This document shows positions 52,437-60,968 of a DNA stretch of 64,000 nt, in pieces. Each line of letters starts with the position of its first letter. The stretch's first letter is position 1. The stretch is from Saccharospirillum sp039982735 (GTDB taxonomy: Bacteria; Pseudomonadota; Gammaproteobacteria; Pseudomonadales; Natronospirillaceae): NCBI RefSeq assembly GCF_039982735.1, contig NZ_JBDWXV010000025.1:1-64000 (forward strand), in the 5' to 3' direction. Under the pieces are notes generated by a model. That model saw only the letters and a list, made by a program, of their open reading frames with translations. It searched no databases and was not told where the DNA came from. The translations under genes were made by a program, and so were the position numbers.

Positions 52437-53735
52437 ATGTCGGTTGAAATCGGTTTTTACGGTCTGGTTGCTTTGCTGGTGTTGCTGGCTTTGCGGGTGC
52501 CAGTGGCATTGGCGTTAATGGCGGTCTCGCTTGGCGGTGTGACCTGGATGATTAACTGGGATGTGGCCATCGGCATGCTCGCCGGTACGCCCTATGATTT
52601 TGTGGCCAAGTGGACGTTGAGCGCCGTGCCCATGTTTTTGCTGATGGGCTTTGTCAGTTACCACGCGGGCCTCACTGCCGGGCTGTTCAACGCGGCCAAG
52701 GTGGTGTTTCGCTGGCTGCCGGGTGGCCTGGCGATTTCCAGTATTTTTGCCAGCTCGGGGTTTGCAGCGGTATCGGGTTCAAGCCTGGCCTGCGCAGCGG
52801 CCATGGGCCGTATTGCGATTCCGGAGATGGTCAACAGCGGCTACAAGCCGAGCTTTGCCTGCGGCACCATCGCCGCCGGTGGCACTATTGGTGCGCTGAT
52901 TCCGCCGAGCATTCTGATGATCGTTTACGGCGTGTTTGCGCAAGTATCCATTACTCAGGTCTTTCTCGGTGGCATCACCATTGGTCTGCTGACCGCACTC
53001 AGTTACACCATTGTTATTTTGCTGGTCAGCTGGCGCCGGCCCGACATTGTGCCGCGCAAGCTCGAAGGCGCTTACGATTACAGCCCGGCCCAGGCCATTC
53101 GCGAAATCTGGCCGGTGTTGTTGCTGGGGTTGATGGTCTTCGGCGGTCTGTTCAGTGGCTTTTTCACAGCGACTGAAGCCGGTGCCATCGGTGCGGCCGG
53201 TGCCATCATCATTTCAGCCGTGCTGGGCAAGCTGAGCTGGGGGCTGATTCGGACGTCATTGCTGGAAACCCTGTCGACTACAGCGTCGTTACTGATCATC
53301 GGGGTGGGCGCCAGTATGTTTACGGTTTTCCTCAGTCTGAGTGGTTTAGCGGGGTTCATTTCCCAGGCGGTCTCGGGCTGGGACCCGACCTATCTTCAAC
53401 TGATGCTGGTGGTGGTGCTGATCTATCTGTTCCTCGGGCTCTTTATGGAACCCTTCGGCGCTATGCTGGTCACTTTGCCGATTCTGATGCCGATTTTCGA
53501 GCAATACGACATCAGCCTGATCTGGTTTGGCGTGCTGCTGGTAAAACTGTTGGAGATCGGGATGATCACTCCGCCCGTGGGCATGAACATCTTTGTGATA
53601 CGCGGCGTCGCCAGCCAATACGCAAGTCTGGTCGATATTTTCAAGGGCGTCAGTACCTTTTTGGTGGCCGACCTGGTGGTGGTAGCACTGGTCATTTTCT
53701 TCCCGGCGATCGTGCTGGTACTGACGGGTAGTTGA
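52437..53735 (+). CDS. TRAP transporter large permease subunit (DctM type)
   Basis: A 432-residue inner-membrane transporter with 11-12 hydrophobic segments across its whole length. DctM features include VPMFLLMGFVSYHAGLTAGL, SSGFAAVSGSSLACAAAMG, GTIGALIPPSILMIVYGV, ATEAGAIGAAGAI and the late EIGMITPPVGMNIFVI. It uses the sodium or proton gradient to move the substrate delivered by the periplasmic receptor. It starts 9 bases after the small subunit stop. Confidence 0.93.
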   Translation: MSVEIGFYGLVALLVLLALRVPVALALMAVSLGGVTWMINWDVAIGMLAGTPYDFVAKWTLSAVPMFLLMGFVSYHAGLTAGLFNAAKVVFRWLPGGLAISSIFASSGFAAVSGSSLACAAAMGRIAIPEMVNSGYKPSFACGTIAAGGTIGALIPPSILMIVYGVFAQVSITQVFLGGITIGLLTALSYTIVILLVSWRRPDIVPRKLEGAYDYSPAQAIREIWPVLLLGLMVFGGLFSGFFTATEAGAIGAAGAIIISAVLGKLSWGLIRTSLLETLSTTASLLIIGVGASMFTVFLSLSGLAGFISQAVSGWDPTYLQLMLVVVLIYLFLGLFMEPFGAMLVTLPILMPIFEQYDISLIWFGVLLVKLLEIGMITPPVGMNIFVIRGVASQYASLVDIFKGVSTFLVADLVVVALVIFFPAIVLVLTGS

Positions 53736-53805
53736 ACCTTGTGCCAGGAGTTCTTGCCGGACGCTGGTTTTACTCTTTCTCGGTCTGCTACGGTGCCAAT
53801 CGCCC

Positions 53806-53918
53806 GTGCTGGCCACCGGGTATCCCGATCCGGGGTCGGCATTAACCCATCCATGGGGCCTAGACCACAACATCCATGTTGTGGACTTCCCCGGATCGGG
53901 ATACCCGGCAACCAGCAC
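53806..53918 (+). repeat. R16: variable-stem palindromic element (113 bp)
   Basis: Outer ends GTGCTGG/CCAGCAC and arms ACCGGGTATCCCGATCCGGG and CCCGGATCGGGATACCCGG. Inner hairpins CCCATCCATGGG and CCACAACATCCATGTTGTGG, with the linker GGCCTAGA. One of the cleanest copies. Confidence 0.92.
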
Positions 53919-54041
53919 TCAGTATTCAGTCTCGGTGAAGCCCGCGTTATGAACTGTGAAACTTGAAATGGTAATATGGATGCTTTGTTCCCCGGCGGGA
54001 ACGAAATTTACCCCAACACTGGCACATCAACAGGAGCCCCG

Positions 54042-54500
54042 ATGACCCAGGACACCCAAAAAATAGATGCCACCCTGTTGAACAGTCTGGTGGGTTACCG
54101 GTTACGCCGGGCGCAGCTTGCCTATTTCGAGAATTTCACGGCCACCTGCACCGAACAGGGCGTTACACCGGGTCTGTTTGGTATTCTGTGTGTGGTGCGG
54201 GATAACCCGGGGCTGACGCAAACCGCCGTGGCCAACGCCATTGATACCGACCGCTCGGCCATGGTGTCGGCGGTCGATAAACTTGAAAAGCAGGGGCTGA
54301 TCGAGCGCCGTCAGTCGGATTCAGACCGGCGTTCCTACGCCCTGTTTCTAACGGATGACGGTGTGCGGTTTACCGAGAACCTGCACAAGAAAGTACTGGC
54401 GCATGAAGCGCATTTTGAGCAGGTGATGAACAAGGGTGAAAAGGAGTGGTTGCTGGGCATGCTTGAACGCATCATCGAGCTGGACCACCCCGAGGGCTAA
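54042..54500 (+). CDS. MarR-family transcriptional regulator
   Basis: A 152-residue winged helix-turn-helix dimer-type regulator. The ATG at 54042 has AGGAG five bases upstream; a frame open from 53976 is not needed. The DNA-binding part is DNPGLTQTAVANAIDTDRSA plus VSAVDKLEKQGLIERRQSDS and the wing DRRSYALFLTDDG. MarR proteins (HcaR, CouR, FerC types) repress hydroxycinnamate genes and release DNA on binding the acyl-CoA; I infer the same here from position beside the TRAP and beta-oxidation genes. Confidence 0.9.
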   Translation: MTQDTQKIDATLLNSLVGYRLRRAQLAYFENFTATCTEQGVTPGLFGILCVVRDNPGLTQTAVANAIDTDRSAMVSAVDKLEKQGLIERRQSDSDRRSYALFLTDDGVRFTENLHKKVLAHEAHFEQVMNKGEKEWLLGMLERIIELDHPEG

Positions 54501-54647
54501 ACACCGCCCTACCCTCCGGTCAGGCCATAAACCGCCGCAGCTACCGGAAGAAGTTCAACTTGGTGACTATCAGCCGGTGTACAGCCCGCTTGCGCTCCGC
54601 TAATCTGTAGCGGTTCCCTACCCAAACCGTGTCAAAAAGGATTTAAC

Positions 54648-55226
54648 ATGATCGCACTGGTCATCGGCCTGGTTATTTTTCTCGGCATGCATTCCACCCA
54701 CATTCTGGCTCCGCAATGGCGCGAATCGATGATTCGCCAAATGGGTCTGATGCCCTGGAAAGGTCTGTACAGTTTGCTCTCGTTGCTAGGCTTTGGCCTG
54801 ATCATCTGGGGCTACGGCATGGCCCGGCTCGAGCCGGTCTGGCTCTGGTTCGCCCCCGGCTGGACCCGCCACCTCTCGGCGCTGCTGATGATACCAGCCT
54901 TCGTTTTTCTTGCCGCCGCTTATGTGCCGGGCAACCGCATCAAAGCCCGGTTCGGTCACCCCATGGTACTGTCGGTAAAAACCTGGGCCATTGCCCATCT
55001 AATTGCCAACGGCACCCTGGCTGATATTCTCCTGTTCGGCAGCTTCCTGGCCTGGGGCGTGATGTATTTCATTCATGCCCGCCGTAAAGATCGGGCAAAC
55101 AATACCCAATACCCGGTCAAAAGCGCCAAATGCGATGTATTCGCCGTGGCCGGCGGCCTCATCGCCTATGTCGTGTTCGCCTTCTGGGCTCACCAGTGGC
55201 TAATCGGCGTTCCGCCCTTCGGCTAA
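54648..55226 (+). CDS. NnrU-family integral membrane protein
   Basis: A 192-residue inner-membrane protein with about five hydrophobic helices (1-20, 42-60, 72-92, 108-135 and 160-182). The start MIALVIGLVIFLGMHSTHIL and segments WKGLYSLLSLLGFGLIIWGY and HPMVLSVKTWAIAHLIANG are those of NnrU, a protein linked to denitrification in some bacteria and of unknown activity. No denitrification gene is nearby, so its role here is open; relatives act on isoprenoids. Confidence 0.88.
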   Translation: MIALVIGLVIFLGMHSTHILAPQWRESMIRQMGLMPWKGLYSLLSLLGFGLIIWGYGMARLEPVWLWFAPGWTRHLSALLMIPAFVFLAAAYVPGNRIKARFGHPMVLSVKTWAIAHLIANGTLADILLFGSFLAWGVMYFIHARRKDRANNTQYPVKSAKCDVFAVAGGLIAYVVFAFWAHQWLIGVPPFG

Positions 55227-55279
55227 CTTTTCTACTGTGCCAGCTGCGGAGTTCGAGTTGGCTCTGGTGCGAGGAGTCC

Positions 55280-55392
55280 GTGTCAGGCACTGGGTTCACT
55301 TATCTGGGGTCGGCGTAAACCCTTCCATGGGGCCTAGACTGAAGCATCCATGCTTCAGACTACCCCAGATAAGTGAACCCAGCACCTGACAC
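55280..55392 (+). repeat. R17: variable-stem palindromic element (113 bp)
   Basis: Arms TGGGTTCACTTATCTGGGG and CCCCAGATAAGTGAACCCA, outer ends GTGTCAGG/CCTGACAC. Inner hairpins are CCTTCCATGGGG and CTGAAGCATCCATGCTTCAG. A further CGGAGTTC lies outside on the left (about 55246). Confidence 0.92.
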
Positions 55393-55519
55393 TCAACTGG
55401 TCCCCAATTCTGAACTTGCATTCTACAAGCCTCAGCTTCTCTGCAGACCCCCAGACAAACTGATAAACTGAACATCCAATTCTTTTTTTGGCTCGCATTC
55501 TACGTTGGCACCATACCAA

Positions 55520-55632
55520 GTGGCGGTGACCGGATTGACCTATCCGGGGAAGTCTGAGGCATGGATGCCGAAGCCTAGGCCCCATGGATGGGTCCATGCC
55601 GACCCCGGATAGGCCAATCCGGTTGCCGACAC
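55520..55632 (-). repeat. R18: variable-stem palindromic element (113 bp)
   Basis: Arms CGGATTGACCTATCCGGGG and CCCCGGATAGGCCAATCCG. Inner hairpins GGCATGGATGCC and CCCATGGATGGG in inverse order, as in R8. It is only 127 bases from R17. Confidence 0.92.
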
Positions 55633-55695
55633 GAACCAAAGGCAAAAGGCCAACCCTGGCACCGGAATGCGAGCGACACCCTCAGGACATAGCCG

Positions 55696-57231
55696 ATGAT
55701 GCAATCTGACGATCTCCACCTTCACCTGCGTAATCTGGTGGTGGGTGACTACCCCCAACTCAAGAAACTGATGGACCGTGTATACGACGATATTGGCGGT
55801 GCCTGGCCGGAAGACACCATTAACCGGCTGATCAAGGATTTTCCGGACGGCCAGATCGCCATTGACGACGATGGTGAACTGGTCGGCGTGGCGCTGAGCG
55901 TGCTGGTGGACTACACCACCTTCTCCAACCCGCACAAATACGACGACCTGATTGGTCAGCGCGAGATCATTCTGAACAACACCAGTGGCGATGCCATGTA
56001 CGGTCTCGATGTGCTGATCGACCCCGACTACCGTGGCCACCGCCTGGGGCGTCGGCTTTACGACTCGCGTAAGGAACTGTGCCGGCAATTGAACCTGCGT
56101 GCCATTCTGGCCGGTGGTCGCATTCCCAATTACCACGAACACGCCGACGACTTGAAGCCGACTGAATACATTGAACAGGTCGCCCGCAAGGAAATACACG
56201 ACCCGATTCTGTCGTTCCAGCTGGCCAACGATTTTCAGGTGAAACGCCTGATGCGGCGTTATTTGCCGGAAGACGAGAAATCCCTGGGGTTCGCCACGCT
56301 GCTTGAGTGGAACAACATTCTCTATGAGCCGGCTGACCGGGTGCTCGATAACACCAGGAACCATGCCCGTGTTGGCGCAGTTCAATGGCAAATGCGGGAG
56401 TTCGCGTCGGTTGAAGACGTATTGCAGCAAGTTGAATACTTCGTGGACGCGCTGTCAGGCTACCAGAGTGATTTTGCCGTCTTCCCGGAGCTGTTCAATG
56501 CCCCGCTGATGGGCCTGACCGATCAGACCGATCAGGTGGAGGCGATTCGCTTTCTGGGTACCTTTACCGAACGCTTTAAGACCGAAATGAGCCGAATGGC
56601 GGTCAGCTACAACATCAACATCATCGGTGGCTCAATGATTGAGGCCGATGAAGATGGCTACCTGTATAACATTGCCTACCTGTTCCGCCGCGATGGCACT
56701 CAGGAACGCCAGGCCAAACTGCACATTACGCCTCAGGAGCGGCGCGACTGGATCATTGAGGGTGGCAACGAACTGGCGGTGTTCGACACCGATGCCGGAC
56801 GCATTGGCATGCAGGTCTGTTACGACGTTGAGTTCCCGGAGTTAAGCCGGCTACTGGCTGATGACGATATGGATATCCTGTTCGTGCCGTTCTGGACCGA
56901 TACTAAAAACGGCTACCTGCGCGTGCGCCACTGCTCCCAGGCCCGGGCGATTGAAAACGAGTGCTATGTGGTGTTGTGTGGCAGCGTAGGAAACCTGCCC
57001 TCCATCGAAAACCTCGATATTCAGTACGCCCAGAGCGCAGTCTTCAGCCCGTCGGATTTCGCCTTCCCGCACGATGCGGTGCTGAACGAAACCACGCCCA
57101 ACACCGAGATGATTTTCTTCTCGGATCTCGATTTCAACAAACTGAAGCTGGTGCGCAGCGAAGGCTCGGTCACCAATTTAAAAGACCGGCGCAAAGACCT
57201 GTTCAGCCTGACACGGCGGAATCCGAAGTAA
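55696..57231 (+). CDS. GNAT acetyltransferase fused to a carbon-nitrogen hydrolase (nitrilase superfamily)
   Basis: A 511-residue two-domain cytoplasmic enzyme. Residues about 1-215 are a GNAT domain with the acetyl-CoA loop DPDYRGHRLGRRLYDSRKEL. Residues about 225-505 are a nitrilase-superfamily amidohydrolase with the Glu-Lys-Cys set: FPELFNAPLMG (Glu), QAKLHITPQERRDW (Lys) and IGMQVCYDVEFPELSR (Cys). The fused architecture is conserved in many proteobacteria; the substrate is not known. The ATG follows AGGA. It stands alone between repeats R18 and R19. Confidence 0.9.
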   Translation: MMQSDDLHLHLRNLVVGDYPQLKKLMDRVYDDIGGAWPEDTINRLIKDFPDGQIAIDDDGELVGVALSVLVDYTTFSNPHKYDDLIGQREIILNNTSGDAMYGLDVLIDPDYRGHRLGRRLYDSRKELCRQLNLRAILAGGRIPNYHEHADDLKPTEYIEQVARKEIHDPILSFQLANDFQVKRLMRRYLPEDEKSLGFATLLEWNNILYEPADRVLDNTRNHARVGAVQWQMREFASVEDVLQQVEYFVDALSGYQSDFAVFPELFNAPLMGLTDQTDQVEAIRFLGTFTERFKTEMSRMAVSYNINIIGGSMIEADEDGYLYNIAYLFRRDGTQERQAKLHITPQERRDWIIEGGNELAVFDTDAGRIGMQVCYDVEFPELSRLLADDDMDILFVPFWTDTKNGYLRVRHCSQARAIENECYVVLCGSVGNLPSIENLDIQYAQSAVFSPSDFAFPHDAVLNETTPNTEMIFFSDLDFNKLKLVRSEGSVTNLKDRRKDLFSLTRRNPK

Positions 57232-57243
57232 GGTGGCTGCCTG

Positions 57244-57462
57244 GTGTCATGAGTGAGAAATTCGCAGGTAAATACAACTTGGTGGCTACTCTTAATGCGG
57301 TGCCAATCGGACTGTCGGGTACGCCTACTGGAGGCTCGCTGTAAATACCTCCCTGTAAGCTCGGAGACCGCGTCCCTGCGGTCTAACGGCCCCCAGTAGA
57401 CGCACCCGACAGTCCTTAGCTCATCAGTGGTTTAATCAGCACGAATTTCTCACTCATGACAC
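57244..57462 (+). repeat. R19: full-length 219-bp palindromic element with terminal inverted repeats
   Basis: Ends GTGTCATGAGTGAGAAATTC and GAATTTCTCACTCATGACAC are perfect inverted repeats (21 bp). The core is 57309-57415 (107 bp) with arms GGACTGTCGGGTACGCCTAC and their near-complement, and inner hairpins ACCTCCCTGTAAG and GACCGCGTCCCTGCGGTC. The right end touches the stop codon of the next gene. Confidence 0.92.
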
Positions 57463-58160
57463 TAGGCGAAATCGACTCTCGCATTGAACGCCACCACAAC
57501 CCGGTCTTTGTTTCCGAAATACGGCAGAGCTGAATGCTTTAGATAAGACGGAAAGATCACCACCTGCCCGGCGACTGGCTGAATGTCGTAAATGCCCTGC
57601 CCGTTCAGATAGAGACTCCCCGCATCCAGAAAATGATCGGCATTGCCCCTCGGGTCGTAGAATCGGTTGACGCCGCTGCGCCGGTCAAAGTCGGTATCGC
57701 CAGCGTCGAGGTAGTAGATACCACACCAGGAGCAGTTCGGGTGGGAGTGGGCATCGTGGTAGCCGCCCGTTTGAGTGAGGTGATACCAGCTTTCGGTGAT
57801 GGTAGCCTCTGCGCTGGCACCCTCGGGCCAGTGACCCTCGTTGACGTAGGCGGCGATGTCCAGAACCAGGGACGATAGTGCCTGGTTCAACACCTGAACG
57901 TCGAGGTCGTCTGCGTCGAGAAAGTCCAGTTCGCTTTCGAACAGATGTTGCTTGGCACCCACCGCGACCTCGCTGGCTACGGCCGTTTTGTGCTGTGCGT
58001 GATGGCGATAGATGTGTGAAATCAGGTGACTGGCGATCAATGAGTGTTCTGCCAGGGTTGCGATGAACAGTTCGCTTCCCCATAGAGGAATCGGTTCGAT
58101 GACTGGTTCGTCTGTCGCACTGCTGGTTGGAAAATCGTCTTGCTGAGAATCGTGACGCAT
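57462..58160 (-). CDS. 2-oxoglutarate/Fe(II) oxygenase-like protein (TIGR02466 type)
   Basis: A 232-residue cytoplasmic protein. The double-stranded beta-helix core has the metal ligands in GGYHDAHSHPNCSWCGIYYL (His-x-His) and a distal His in IFPSYLKHSALPYFGNKDRV, where the Arg would bind 2-oxoglutarate. This layout fits putative 2OG-Fe(II) oxygenases related to prolyl hydroxylases and phage/cyanobacterial family members. The substrate is unknown. The stop codon TAG overlaps the last base of repeat R19, so the repeat lies directly at the 3' end of the coding region. Confidence 0.8.
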   Translation of the reverse strand: MRHDSQQDDFPTSSATDEPVIEPIPLWGSELFIATLAEHSLIASHLISHIYRHHAQHKTAVASEVAVGAKQHLFESELDFLDADDLDVQVLNQALSSLVLDIAAYVNEGHWPEGASAEATITESWYHLTQTGGYHDAHSHPNCSWCGIYYLDAGDTDFDRRSGVNRFYDPRGNADHFLDAGSLYLNGQGIYDIQPVAGQVVIFPSYLKHSALPYFGNKDRVVVAFNARVDFA

Positions 58161-58330
58161 GGCGAGCGGGCCTGATGTTGGTTAACGTCGAGTTCATGCC
58201 AGTGTAAGGCCGGGGACCACCTCAGACAATCACGAGCCAATGTTGCGCTGCGGGAACGAAGCGGTCGACCATGGCCAGCCCGTCCATGGTACTCTGAACC
58301 TGTTGTAGAACCCATAATCCGGAGATTTGA

Positions 58331-59065
58331 ATGAACGCTGTTACCCAATTGCTCCAGTCCCACCGCTCGATTCGTGCCTTTACCGATAAACCGGTTCCGC
58401 AGACGCTGGTTGAAGATCTGATCCGTTGTGGCCAGGGTGCTGCGACGTCGAGCTTTATTCAGACGACTACAGTCATTCAGGTCACGGACCCGGAGAAGCG
58501 CGCCAAGTTGGCGGAATTGGGTAATAACCAGAAGTACATTAATGAAGCGCCGGTGTTTTTCGTGTTCTGTGCCGATATGAACCGCCACAAGCAAGCCTGC
58601 GAGATGCACGATGCCCCCATGCTGAGCGGTTTTACCGAGCAGTTCCTGACCGCGTCGGTCGATGCGGCTCTGTTCGCTCAGAACCTGGTCGTCGCGGCCG
58701 AATCCCAGGATCTCGGCATCTGCTACATCGGTGCGTTGCGCAACAACCCGCAAGGCGTCAGCGAGGTGCTTGGCCTGCCCGACCTGGTCTACCCGGTCTT
58801 CGGCCTCTGCATCGGCTACCCGGATCAGAACCCGGAGGTCAAACCCCGGCTGCCGGTCTCGGTGGTGCTGAAGCAAAACGGTTATGAGCCAGACGATGTG
58901 GCGACGGTGAAAGACTATGATGAACACGTCCGCCACTATTACGCGACCCGCAGCGGCAACCCGAAGAGCCAGAGCTGGAGTGAGCAGATCTCAGGCATGC
59001 TGCAAAAGGAAGCGCGGCCTCACATGTTGCCGTTCCTGCAGAAACGTGGGTTTTTGTTGAAGTAA
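58331..59065 (+). CDS. nfsA: Oxygen-insensitive NADPH nitroreductase
   Basis: An FMN-dependent reductase of the NfsA family acting on nitroaromatics, quinones and chromate. 244 residues (E. coli 240). The start NAVTQLLQSHRSIRAFTDKP has the FMN-binding HRSIR motif; other signatures are CGQGAATSSFIQTTTVIQV, VFCADMNRHKQACE, GICYIGALRNNPQGVSEVLG and FGLCIGYPDQNPEVKPRLP. The C-terminal KEARPHMLPFLQKRGF is typical. Physiological role: oxidative-stress or quinone detoxification. Confidence 0.95.
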   Translation: MNAVTQLLQSHRSIRAFTDKPVPQTLVEDLIRCGQGAATSSFIQTTTVIQVTDPEKRAKLAELGNNQKYINEAPVFFVFCADMNRHKQACEMHDAPMLSGFTEQFLTASVDAALFAQNLVVAAESQDLGICYIGALRNNPQGVSEVLGLPDLVYPVFGLCIGYPDQNPEVKPRLPVSVVLKQNGYEPDDVATVKDYDEHVRHYYATRSGNPKSQSWSEQISGMLQKEARPHMLPFLQKRGFLLK

Positions 59066-59113
59066 GATGCTTTGCCCCATTGGCTCAGAGTATTGTCGGG
59101 CCTGGGGCTGCTA

Positions 59114-59333
59114 GTGCCATGACTAGGAAATTCGACGGCCAACTTTCGCTGGTGGCTATTTTTTAATCTGGTGGCAAACGGACTGTCGCGCACGTCTACT
59201 GGAGGCACGCCGTGAACCCATCCATGGGGGCTCGAAGATCGCATCCCTGCGATCTAACGACCTCCAGTAGGCGCACCCGGCGGCCCTTAGTTCACTAGTG
59301 GTTCAATAATCAAGAATTTCCAAGTCATGACAC
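59114..59333 (+). repeat. R20: near full-length palindromic element (220 bp)
   Basis: Imperfect terminal repeats GTGCCATGACTAGGAAATTC and GAATTTCCAAGTCATGACAC. Core 59180-59286 (107 bp), arms GGACTGTCGCGCACGTCTAC and near-complement; inner hairpins CCCATCCATGGG and GATCGCATCCCTGCGATC. Confidence 0.88.
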
Positions 59334-59370
59334 TAGCTATTCGTCCCGGCACCAACTTCACCACTTACTT

Positions 59371-60957
59371 CTAAACCATCCACAAAACCATTTCTTGCGG
59401 CTGCTCCAACAGCGCTTTCCAGTCATTGCAGAAACGAGCAATGGTACCGCCATCCAACACTCGATGGTCACCGGACCAACTGACCTGAATAATGTCTCGG
59501 ATTTCCAGTTCATCGTTTTTATTGGGTCGTGGCAAACGCTGCAAGCGACCGATGCCCACGATCGCCACTTCCGGTGCATTGACGATGGGTGTGGTAACTG
59601 TGCCGCCAATTGAGCCGATGTTCGACACGGTGATGGTGCCGCCTTTCAAATCATCCGGGCTCAATCGACCCGATCGACCAGCCTCGGTCAGGCGTTTTAT
59701 TTCATCGGCCAAGTCGACCAGGCTCAGGTTTTGAACACCTTTAATGTTCGGTACCAGCAGGCCCATGGGTGAGTCCACCGCCATGCCGATGTTGTGGTCG
59801 GCGAACTGGTGGATCTCATCGCCCGCGTCGCTCATGTGGCTGTTCACAATGGGGTGACGCTTGAGTGCGACGGACAGGCATTTGATGAACAGGCTCATCA
59901 CGGTCAGCTTAACGCCCTGGCTTTCCAGTCGCTGGTTCAGCGAACGACGCAACCGGGTCAGTTCGGTGACGTCGATTTCTTCCGAATAGGTAAAGTGCGG
60001 AATGGTCTGGGCCGAATGCATCATCTGCCGCGCCATGGCGGCGCGCATGCCTTTGACCGGAATAACCTCGACGTCGCCTTTGCTGGCCGATTTTGCTTTG
60101 GGTTTGACTGACTCCGCTGGCTTGGTATTAGCTGCCGGTTCGTCTTCCAGTTGACCCATAAAGCGCAGCATGTCTTCTTTCAGTACGCGGCCATTCTTGC
60201 CGGATGCCGGCACGTTACCCAACTCAATATCATGCTCGCGGGCGATGCGTCTCACGGCTGGGGTTGCCAGTACCTTGCGCCGGTTTTCATCGGTGCTGCT
60301 GATGCTCTGGCGCGTTTGCGTCACCGCTTCCGGTGCTTTGGGTTGAGCGACAGCCGGGGCGGTGGGTGCATGGCCTTCGTAATCGCTGAGCGCGAGCCGG
60401 AACAGGGGTGAGTGCACTTTGGCGATTTCGCCTTGTTCGACGTAGCGTTTTACGACGCGGCCTGCGTGTTTGGCGGGAATTTGCACCAGAGCTTTATCGG
60501 TTTGTACATCGGCAACCGGCTGGTCTTCGGTGACGGTATCGCCTTCTTCGACCAGCCATTCCACCAGTTCGCATTCAACGATGCCTTCGCCGATGTCTGG
60601 CAGAATAAAATCTTCTTCGTAATCGTTTTGCGTTACGGGTTGAGCGGTCGGTTGCACAGCTTCAGGTGTTTTCGACTGTGCTTTTTCGTCCATCTTATTC
60701 GTGGAAACCGGCGCTTCGTCGGCGATTTCCAGTGCGAACAGAGGCGCATGTACTTTCGCGATTTCGCCCTGTTCAACATAACGTTTCAGCACCCGGCCCG
60801 CGTGTTTGGCGGGTATCTGAACCAGGGCCTTGTCGGTTTGCACATCGGCAACCGGCTGGTCTTCGGTGACGGTATCGCCTTCTTCGACCAGCCATTCCAC
60901 CAGTTCACACTCAACAATGCCTTCGCCGATGTCCGGCAGGATAAAATCTTCTTTCAT
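59371..60957 (-). CDS. bkdB: Branched-chain 2-oxoacid dehydrogenase E2 (dihydrolipoamide acyltransferase), two lipoyl domains
   Basis: The core acyltransferase of the branched-chain keto acid dehydrogenase complex. 528 residues: lipoyl domain 1 (about 3-78), a linker, lipoyl domain 2 (about 115-190), the E1/E3-binding domain (about 235-275, ATPAVRRIAREHDIELGNVP) and the catalytic domain (about 298-528) ending with SWSGDHRVLDGGTIARFCND (His and Asp of the active site). Each lipoyl domain has the lysine in DVQTDKALVQIP. The two lipoyl domains are nearly identical, a recent duplication. Most bacterial BkdB proteins have one. It follows E1-beta after 11 bases. Confidence 0.94.
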   Translation of the reverse strand: MKEDFILPDIGEGIVECELVEWLVEEGDTVTEDQPVADVQTDKALVQIPAKHAGRVLKRYVEQGEIAKVHAPLFALEIADEAPVSTNKMDEKAQSKTPEAVQPTAQPVTQNDYEEDFILPDIGEGIVECELVEWLVEEGDTVTEDQPVADVQTDKALVQIPAKHAGRVVKRYVEQGEIAKVHSPLFRLALSDYEGHAPTAPAVAQPKAPEAVTQTRQSISSTDENRRKVLATPAVRRIAREHDIELGNVPASGKNGRVLKEDMLRFMGQLEDEPAANTKPAESVKPKAKSASKGDVEVIPVKGMRAAMARQMMHSAQTIPHFTYSEEIDVTELTRLRRSLNQRLESQGVKLTVMSLFIKCLSVALKRHPIVNSHMSDAGDEIHQFADHNIGMAVDSPMGLLVPNIKGVQNLSLVDLADEIKRLTEAGRSGRLSPDDLKGGTITVSNIGSIGGTVTTPIVNAPEVAIVGIGRLQRLPRPNKNDELEIRDIIQVSWSGDHRVLDGGTIARFCNDWKALLEQPQEMVLWMV

Positions 60958-60968
60958 GGTCCTGCTCC

